From NCBI GenBank assembly GCA_949987565.1, contig OX465111.1, positions 19,120,788-19,184,787 of the forward strand: 64,000 nt of DNA. The letters run 5' to 3'. The notes below the pieces were generated by a model. The model made no database searches and was not told the origin of the DNA. It saw only the letters and a program-made list of their open reading frames with translations. Below are positions 23,501 through 34,200 of the stretch, piece by piece. This DNA is from Luidia sarsii (lineage: Eukaryota > Echinodermata > Asteroidea > Paxillosida > Luidiidae). The position numbers and the translations under genes were made by a program. Numbering within the stretch: position 1 is the stretch's first letter; every line of letters starts with the position of its first letter.

Positions 23501-25191
23501 AATGAGGAGACCCAAAGAGCAGTATATTTAGGGGCCAAAAAAAAAAAAATTTATTGGAGTCCAGTGGCCTCACAGAAAAAACTCTGATAGGGACTACAGA
23601 ATCCCAACAAAACGACTTCAAAAAGAAACTACTTCAAATAAAAACCTATTACAACAAGAGTCAGTGTATTACCCAAAAAAAATTACAAAAAGAAACGGCA
23701 GGAAGCAAAATTAATAGACATTACATCTTCTTCGTACTTGTAATAGAGTGGAAGTCTTCGCCAAAATGGCGTCCTGGTATAATTATCTACTCGACAAACA
23801 ACCAAAACTTCACTCCCTCACTACGCCTAAATATTGCCTGGGTCATGGAGTAGAACCTAGCTGGTACCCGTGCCCACTGTGGTACCGGTAACTCCCCCTC
23901 TATGACTCTTACCTTCTCCGATGGCTGCATGATGTAAATGGCTTCCAACGTCCGCAGAGGCTCGCGCTTCTTCATGAGATCTTCCACAACTGAACGTCGG
24001 GACAAAACAATGGTGAAAAGCAAATGCAGAGTTAAGCAAAGACCAGAGACCCCCAAAAATGTTGCAAACTGCTTGCTGAGGTCACGACCGAATTTGATCG
24101 CTAAGAAGGGAGGGAGGGGGGGGGGGGGTTGTCAGGGTGCCAGGAGAGAACGGGCCCCAATTTCCTAGGGCCAATCAAGCACCCAAAATTTGCTTTTAAA
24201 AGCACAAAAATGGCATGATTCACAAGATCACCTTGCCGACCCAAACTTCACTACGTGTTTTCATGCTGGGCAAAGAATGGCGGAAATACAAGTCAGAAAT
24301 AACTGACACCACATCACAATGTGCTTTGTAATACTGTTTACAGGAAAAAGGCTTTTCACGCTTAGCAGATTATCAGGCTAAAGCGGCTCTATGAAATTGG
24401 AGCCGCTGTGAAAGTGCGAAAAATCGGCTAAGCGCAAAGAGTCGTCCGCGTGTAAACAGGATTACAAAACCACATCATGATGGAATCTCACTTGCTTCTG
24501 ACTCCATTACTGGAATACCGGAGCGCGGAGGAACTGTCTCCCAAAGACTTGCGTTACTTACGGGTGATGCCCTGGTTGGTCATGTCCTTCATCCGACAGC
24601 ATGACGACAGTATTCGCATGCTCAGCTGATCCACTACCAGAACCTGTCCAGAAAGGAAAGAAAACCACACGCCGCATGTCTCAAACAAAAGTCTGGTACC
24701 TATACTCTCCAGACATAGACGGGAGGCAGGGGAGGGAACTACCGACTACATGTACAAGAGGGCCAGACAATTGACTTCACATAGTCTTATAAAACATGAT
24801 AAAATGACTTGGGCAAAGTAAAAAAAAAACCAACATATTAGGCGTCCCTACCCGCTTCCTTTCTGGAGGCCACCCAGTTTTTTCTTGAGGCCACCTTGTT
24901 TTTTTTCATTTTCTTTAACTCCTAACAAGTGTAAATTTTAAAATTTAGTGGGCCTGACGTTTCGATCCTAGCAGGACCTTTCTCAAAGGCAGAGTCAGGC
25001 CCACTAAATTTTAAGATTTGCATTTTGGTAATTTTTGGTACACTTTAAGTGTAAATTTTATGGTTTTTTTACGGGAAAAATTATTTAAAAAAAAGTCCAG
25101 TCCTCACTGGAAATGGTCTATTCATACGTATTAACTTTTTGATTACAAAAGAAAAAAAACTGGCAGCCATCTTGGAAAAAAAGCCTGGCCA

Positions 25192-25222
<31 letters not shown>

Positions 25223-28200
25223 CCACGCCTCCTTGTTGCTTTTTCCCAAAAGGCAGGACGCTAAACATGTTTTTAATTTTATTTGGCCTTATGATGCATG
25301 ACCCATTGTAGTTTTGACTGTTTTGTTTTGACTGACTCTTGTGCTACGTTAATAAATGTGACCAAACTCTAGACTGGAATTCCGTCACTTTTAGTGACAT
25401 AGCATGTTTGACAGTGCTATGCCACTAAAAGTGTCAAAATTCAAGGTTTGACATTGTGATCCGAGCTTCCGAATGTATTTTTTTCCTAAAAACAGGCTTG
25501 AATGGTTTGGAACATGTAAACTATTTCCGAGAGTTTCTGACCAATCATGGCAAAATAGACAAAATACAGCCAGTAATGGAATATAAATGAATGATTAACT
25601 ATTCAGCCTTTGAGAAAGGTCCTGCTATGATCGAAAATGTCAGGCCCTCCTAATTTAGATGATTAACTATTCACAATAAAAAACACAACTTTTGGCCTGA
25701 ACCTGCCGATCAAATGACAAGCACCTTCCTGGATGGTATGAATATTCATAGATTACTTCCTGAATATATCTCCTCATTAGCATGTATGAATCATTAATAA
25801 GCAAGCATGAATATTCAGGCTTTCCCACTAACCTTCCATTCGTTTGGCTTTTTAAGAGGGGCAAAGACCTCGTTCATAATCCCTGCAAACAAAGGGAAAA
25901 GAGAAACAGAAATATGAACATCCACAATTCAATCTGAACAGCACAGGTTTCACTTTCAGTTTTCAGCACTGTCATGCTGTACAATGTCCCTGCATGCATT
26001 TCAGCACAACACTTTATCATACGGGTAATTCCATAAATCAGAAGCCAACTTACATATGAAACCATTCAGCTTTCCAACATGTACAGTCATGACAGTGGAA
26101 CGTCACAATAATGAACATCCCGGGATCCACGAAAATTGGTTGGTAAAGAGGTCGTTCGTTAAAGCAGTTACGGCCACATATTTTGTACACAAGAATCGGG
26201 AGCCAAAGGGCATGTTCGTTATAGCCGAATGTTCGGTATATCGGCATTCGTTATAGCGATGTTCCACTGTAATAGTATAACAACATAATGAACCACTTTG
26301 TCGATAAAACAGTATGTTTCCCTTGGCATTTGAATAAGGTTTCCCTTGGCATTGGAATAGGGTTTCCCTTGGCATTGGAATAGGGTTTCCCATGGCATTA
26401 GAATAGGGTTTCCCTTGGCATTGGAATAGGGTTTCCCTTGGCATTAGAATAGGGTTTCCCATGGCATTGGAATAGGGTTTCCCTTGGCATTAGAATAGGG
26501 TTTCCATTGGCATTTGAATAGGGTTTCCCTTGGCATTAGAATAGGGTTTCCCTTGGCATTGGAATAGGGTTTCCCTTGGCATTGGAATACAATTTTCTGG
26601 GTCATTTTGAGAGTTTAAGGTGGAAACCAATATACGGTAGCTCAATCCATGAGTTTGATATATATATACCTGTATGTATGTCGATGTGCTAGCCTGATAT
26701 TCCATGAGTCACAAATAATACACCATCTAAATTCTAAAATAATAATAATTGATACTACGTGCACATTGAATCATAACATGTGCCAGGAAAAATCCTGTGT
26801 GGAGTGCATGCATCACTCTGCACATTCTTAAAGTGCTCAGGCTTTGCATTTTCCTGGCACGATTATGATATCTGAAAAGAAGAGGCCTTAGTTGGCCCAT
26901 CAAACTCGTGACGTGGGCCACTTCTCTGTTTAACATGGAGGGGGAACCGTGACATGGAATTGATCTCATATTCCGATACTTGGTGTACGTTTGACTTTGA
27001 CGTGTGTGCTGTGCGTCCTTACTGGTGCATCCTTTCTAGTTGGCTCATCAAACTCATGACGTGGGCCACTTCTCCGTTTAACATGGGAGGGGGGGGAACC
27101 GTGACACGGAATTGATCTGTACATATTCCGATACTTGGTGTACGTTTGACTTTGACGTGTGAGCTGGGCATCCTTTCTGGTGCATCCTTTCTAGTTGGCT
27201 CATCAAACTCATGACGTGGGCCACTTCTCTGTTTAACATGGAGGGGGAACCGTGACATGGAATTGATCTGTACATATTCCGATACTTGGTGTGCGTTTGA
27301 CTTTGACGTGTGAGCTTTGCGTCCTTTCTGGTGCATCCTTTCTAGTTGGCTTATCAAACTCATGACGTGGGCCACTTCTCCGTTTAACATGGGAGGGAGG
27401 GGGAACCGTGACATGGAATTGATCTGTACATATTCCGATACTTGGTGTACGTTTGACTTTGACGTGTGAGCTGTGCATCCTTTCTGGTGCATCCTTTCTA
27501 GTTTGCTCATCAAACTCATGACGTGGGCCACTTCTCCGTTTAACGTTTGACTTTGACGTGTGTGCTGTGCGTCCTTTCTGGTGCCTAAGGAGGTCCATGT
27601 ACAATGTGCATGCCCGTGACTCTGTGTCACGGCTCGCAACCATCTGAATAAACTATGGCGGCACTAGGCTCTTATGAATAGCCGCCGCAGTATGATAAAT
27701 GCAGGCGGGTGTCTGCCCACCTCCGGGAATGACCAATGTCAATGCACTAGGCCTGGGCTGTACATGTATGCATTTCTGAATCTGGCTGGAGATGTTACAC
27801 CGCATGTCAACTGTATTGCATTAGTGTATACATGTCATGAGCGTGCATGGTGCGTGGAGAGCTGACCAAGGCTGAATGCATGGTGTGCAAATGTATGCAC
27901 ATAATGCAATCGTACATGTCCATGTGCACATAAATGCATAACGTGTACCATACATGTATTGTACATGTACAGCGCACACCTTATAAGGACTGTGTATACA
28001 TTGTGTATATATATGCACATATGTACACGAATGTACAAATGTACAGTACAGTGTACCGGTACATGTACATGTACATTACATCACATGTACGTGTGTACAG
28101 ACAGTGAAGTGTACTGTCTGTACATGTACATTTGTCTAGTCCATGCCATACTCCATATACTCCAAAACTATGTAGCACACTGTACATGTACAGTAATTAA

Positions 28201-31200
28201 GTACAATGTTATGTACATTGATTGTACAGTACTTGTAGTACAATTAGTCCACCATGATTGCACCACCTACATGTGCCGTCCATACATGTGTACATTGTAC
28301 CTGTGCTGTACATGTACATGTACTGTATTTACATGCACATGTACATGTACTGTATTTGTACATGTACATGTACTGCATTTATTTACATGTACATGTACAC
28401 TGGAGGCACATGTCTGACATGCACATTGTACATGTACAGGTTTAAAGTAACGTATGTATACATGTACTTAAGACATAATTGCACATAAATGTACACACTG
28501 TACAGTGCATACATGTACATTGTAGTATGTTTGTTCATGTATACAGTGTACATGTAGATCTTCACTTGTAGTTGTAGTATAAAGAAACAAAGCCCTTTTT
28601 ATGATACTAACAATTATTACAAAATGTACATGTAGAACCACTGAGGAAGGAAACGTAGCAGTGCCGTGTACACATATAGTACATACTGTAGCACTAATGC
28701 ACCATATAAAATCATGCGTGTGATTATGGGCACAGCATTCTGAAGGTTATCTCCAGCAAGAACCATAAAACTTAAGCACCCAGAAATGCAACCAGGGCAA
28801 TTAGCATAATGCCAAAGTGGATTACAGCCGGACTGAAGTCTAACGAGGACTGGACTACATTCCACCATCCACTGCCTCCCCTTCAACCAACATGCCGATA
28901 AAAATGTGGTGGTGGGGGGGGGATAATTTATGCAGGTCTTGTCCCAAATAACATTACCAGGTAAATGTTGTGCAATGCATGAAGATGTACAGTACATGTG
29001 CAAGTTCAATGTAATGTAAACATGGGTGTACTAATTTTTGTATCCTTGTGGAGACATTGCTTTGTTCTGGTGCACTTACCAACCGAGTGAGAAACAATGT
29101 TTTACAAATGCTCCCATTTCAACCACGTTCACTTTCCTGGGTAGAAATTTGGACCATATGTCCCTTGTAAACTTCAATTTGTGACCGATTCTTACCCATC
29201 ACAAATTTCCTGTTTTTGAGTTATTTCCAAATACCAGTTTCATGAAGAACTTAGTGGAGACCTATACACCTTGACCATTTCCCTGTGGAGACCTATTCAA
29301 CCTATTGGACTAGGTTAAGGCACTAGATTCACGCCCAGTACAGGGAGCATCTTTTGAAACATTGTTTCTCACTCGGTATTGTCAGGTAGTGCACGAGAAC
29401 AAAGCAATGTCTCCACAAGTATACAAAAATGGGTACTAGTGTACATGTATGATAAATATAAAATATAGATATATAGTAATATCCTTTATTGCCTGAGATA
29501 CCTCTCATACATTGTGCCAACTATTGATTCTCTGTGTGTCAAATCATGTTGTTATCTTCATGTATGTACACAGTACATACCTAATAATACAAGGGCTATT
29601 CCTTACATTTAGGATATGTTCATGTATTACATAGTAGTCTGATGCTGAAACCCAAACGCTCTCTCACTAAAGTGGACAATCACCCAAGTGGACAAAGTGA
29701 ACAATCACCAAAGTGGACAATCACCAAAGTGGACAATCCCCCAACTACTAAATCCCCAACAAATACTAATTTTCAAATGACAGCCCTTTCACACGAATAA
29801 TTACACGCAGTGGCGCATGTGTACAGTATTACTGCCCATCATAAACATGCCTGTGCATATAATGCCTGCATGTACATGTACATGTACACTGTATGCATCG
29901 ACTCTATAGAGTACACATGCAGATGAGAAGCCACAGACGCTAGAATCCCGTATTCCCCACTGAACCACTCCAAACTAACCAAGAGAGTAGAGACAGATTT
30001 CAAATGCGAGTTACCCATGCATGCAAATTAGGAGCCCCCCAGCAGCTCATGAATATGCATGAGGGGAGGCCAGCACCACCTTGCACTGTACAGTGTACAG
30101 TACAGCCCCCTTCCGTCCAACTCTGTCCGGTCCACAACACTAGACACAGACCATCCACCACACCACACCAACCCCCCCCCCCTCCTCTTCGTCTTAATTG
30201 CGTTGATCAGCCCGAGTGAATACACTGGGTCAATAACACAGGGCCAGAGGTGTGTCTGCATAATGACGCGGTGAGTGCAAACTGCCGCCGGCTGGAAAAC
30301 AGGGTACCGGCTAACGCACTCATTCCCCAGCCATCCGCTCCGAGGCCGGGGGTTGTGTGTGTGTGGTTTTTTTTTTTCCTTTTCTTTAGACAAACGTCAG
30401 CCGGGGACTGTGGGCGTGGGCAAGTCAGTTATCTTATTTGTGTACGGGGAAGGGAGGGAGGGAGGGGTGAAGGGAGGGAGGGAGAGGTGAAGGGAGGGAG
30501 GGAGGGAGGGGTGAAGGGTGGAGGGGAAATCAACGTGAAAACTCCCACTGTCACAGATAGCCAGGCATTGGGGTCCATCTCATTTTCAAGGCGACACAGT
30601 TTTTTTGTTCTCCCATTAGCCCCCCCCCCCCCCCACGCCAACTGTCATAATTAAACATGGTTGTCACATTGTGCGTCACAATACAACACGTACGCACTAC
30701 TGTATACGTATGTATGAACTGACATGTTTTAAGAGGAATGTCAATTCCTATCTCCTTCTTTCCTTAGCCCTTAACCTAGAGTGATTTTATAGCCCTTTTT
30801 TTTGGGGGGGGGCGAATTACCTCTTAATAAGAAGGCGGGAAACATGAACTGGGGAGGGATTTCAAAAGAAAAGCAGAACGTGGGAAGAAGCTGTTCTGAT
30901 ACCTCCGAATTATAATCATACATTGTAATTTCTTTAAATTTCTTGAAAAAAAAACCCCACCAAGCAAAGCACTATTGCTGCCATTTTGTTCGGGCATTGT
31001 GGTATTTCTTTATGACTTAATTTGTATACATTTACATGGGTCTGGAGATTTTTTATAAATATTTGTTAATCGTTTTCAAAAAACGAGTCAGCAGACTTCA
31101 CATAATATATCAATGTCCACATTGGTGACAGTGCATAATATCAATATATAAGTAACTCTGCACTGCTAATTTGGCGTTTTGCACGTAAGCATACCGTATG

Positions 31201-34200
31201 TGAACATGGCACATGTTTGCATATATTGGCATCAATCATTAGGATGAATCAATGATTTACAAAGTTATTATTGCCATTAAATACAGTCTAGACTGATTTT
31301 AAAGTGGCCAGTACAGTTGCATGCATATTGACCATATCGTCAGCATTTCCACACAAAGTGAAAGTGGCGATTTTCGAATGTGAAAAGTGCATAAAACCAC
31401 ACTTCAAATCAGTACGTATTCACAATTGTCAAACTGTCATCGTAACAGATCACCATATCCTCAGCTCAACGTAACTGCCTATTAAAAGATGAGCGACAAT
31501 GTGTATGCAAAACTGTGCGTAACTTTCCCAAATTCAAAGGGCGATTTTCAAAATGCATCTCTTCAACTGTGTGGGTGTATTGCCAGTTTGTAGAAAAGCT
31601 GACGATATATAAAGCAAAATATGAACATTATAATTTTATATACATTTGAACATTTCCCAATTTATGCACATACAATGTACAGTGCACATGTACATGCTAA
31701 TGTAGGTTTTAAGGCATCTTGAACTTCTCATGGAATGTTTTTACATACTGTATCAACCCACACCTGCCATTGCATTTCGTAACGGACATGCACAATATGC
31801 CCTCTTCGATACTGATTCATGTACCTGCCTTGAAGGAGGGTTTGAGGCAATTCACAATATCGTTATTATCAATTTACATGTACGTGGCCACTTCAAATAG
31901 CTTTGGGCTAGAGCATTGACTCAATTGCATTTCAAGGTTATTTTTTGGGGCAGAGAAGGCAAAAAAAAATGTGATGCCGCTACTCCACTAGAGGATCAGA
32001 GAGAGTGTGAATGTTTTTTTTTTTTTTTTTTTTTTTGGGGGGGGGATGCTGAGGCAATTAGGCATGCAAGATTAATGAGTAGCCGTGAGTGAGTCACCCT
32101 CACCGGCTCAATTTATGCAAATATCTGGCAAGCATGCAATCAATCGCAATCTGTCAGGCTCTTTGGGATGCGGGGGGGGGGGGGGGGGGGGAGATACTTT
32201 GTGCAGGATTATACAGTCATGAGTTGCAATGATGCCAACACTCCCATTTAATATGCATGTATTCAGCAGTCACACAAGCATTGCATTGATCTCCCTCCTG
32301 ATACAATCTTAAGTGAGATAAGAGGTACATACACAGTACACTAGGGCTGTTTCCACTACACCAAATAAACGTGATTAGTTGGATCGCGATTTGAATCGCG
32401 ATTCAAACTTTTTTGCGTGTGTGAACAGAGCTGAACACTGGACACAATACATGCGATTATTAGTGGGATTTGAATCACGATTCGGACTCCACTAAGAGTG
32501 AGACCTTTTCAAATAATCGCGTTTATTGGCGACACGGTGTGTATGGGAATGCTCCAACGAACCCCATCATTTGTTGTTAATCCCACAATGCAACGCTCAC
32601 GCTCTGATTGACGGGAATCTGATTGCATAATTAATTTTAATCAAATATGCAAATTTTATGAATTAACTAATCATAATGAATATCTCATGCATTTTTTGCG
32701 AAAATTTTCACAATTTCAGCAAAACACCGAGTTGCGCTAAAGTAACACTGTTGGTGATCAGCATTCTCAAAGCGACATGCCAGACAGATGTCTAGCCCTG
32801 CTAATGAATTTGTTCTCACATTTGCTGGCAGTCTGACAATAATACTCACGTGATGTGTTCTACACGTATTTAGAACCCCCCCCCCCCCACCAAAAAAAAA
32901 GCTTGTTCAGTAGTTGTAGGGCCCCTCTGGGCCACTGACAACTGTGACAAGATATGCAGGCAAATACTTCTGCTGGTCCATGACTTCTCATACAATAGGG
33001 AATATGGATCACATAAACTGTTGCTCATTTACAGGAATTAATCAAATCAATCCTGCCCACTCTACAAGCATGAATATGGACGGATCTCGTATGCAAAAGT
33101 AGAGACAATCTTTTGACCTAAAGCGGACTTCATAATGCCCCAGCCAGTTCCGGATATAGCCTATCTCTGCTTCTTCTTTAAAATGTACAGGTGGCAGTTT
33201 CTCACAGACTCTTCCAGGGCGACTATTTATGAGAGGGACTGATGCCACTCAGAGTCATGGGAGCTTCAAAGCCTGCCAGTGGCACCCGAAACGTCATTCC
33301 AGAGATTTAGGGTCAGGGACCTACCACAGCCCACCCCAACTCCGCCCCCCCCCTCCCCCGCCAAATTCCCACATTTCACAAATTCAATCAACTCTTCACC
33401 GACAAAAATGTACAGTATGTGTAAAGCCAAATGATCTACAGTATTTGGGCCTATATCCCTATTTCAAAATGAAAGTGTTTTTTGTTATTACCAACTGACT
33501 TGATCTTGAAGCATAAAGCCCAAACTACAGTTCATTAGTTCATAGGCCATTTATAATTTCATACATAATTTCTCATCACTAAGTCACTAATACTGAGAAA
33601 CACCTTAATTAAGGTTCTAGTGAGAATGTCTTATGAGAAACATCTACGTTTTTCTGTGTTTTTTTCTTCAACAAGTCACCACAATCAGTTACAGGATGGA
33701 CGTCTTTTACAGCTAATTCCTATAGCTCCCTCTACTGCAATCATTTCTCAACAACCAGAAACGGCAAATTTGCAAAAACTAGTGATTTGAATTATTTCAA
33801 CCTTGTTTGCTCAATCAAGTTTTTACTGCAATCAAGTTTTATTTTTACTTCTTGCATTAACTCGAGCATGACCCTCCTGACGGTGACAAGCCAGCCACTC
33901 CGAGATATACCCCACAATGCAATGTTTCAGAATGACCGAAAAAACGGGTGATTTTTTGAACAACACATGATGCAAATTGCTATTCACTGACATGATGCAA
34001 TTGTAGGATTCTATTATTGTAATAACCAATGGAAGGTCCTTTTATTGACGAAAATATCTCGGAGAGACAGAAATATGCAACCGTATTCGCTCCCTAAAAG
34101 CGGAAATTGCAAGAGTAATGTCAACCGTTTCTATGCCACCTGCTTGGCTTCTGCCGTAAAGTTATCAATCAGACCTCCAGGACTGACACTGATCAACAAA

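Noticed and set aside
27959..28417. Cysteine/tyrosine-rich 152-codon frame that could suggest a secreted peptide
   Set aside because: It is produced by ACATGT-type repeats, with similar frames on the other strand.
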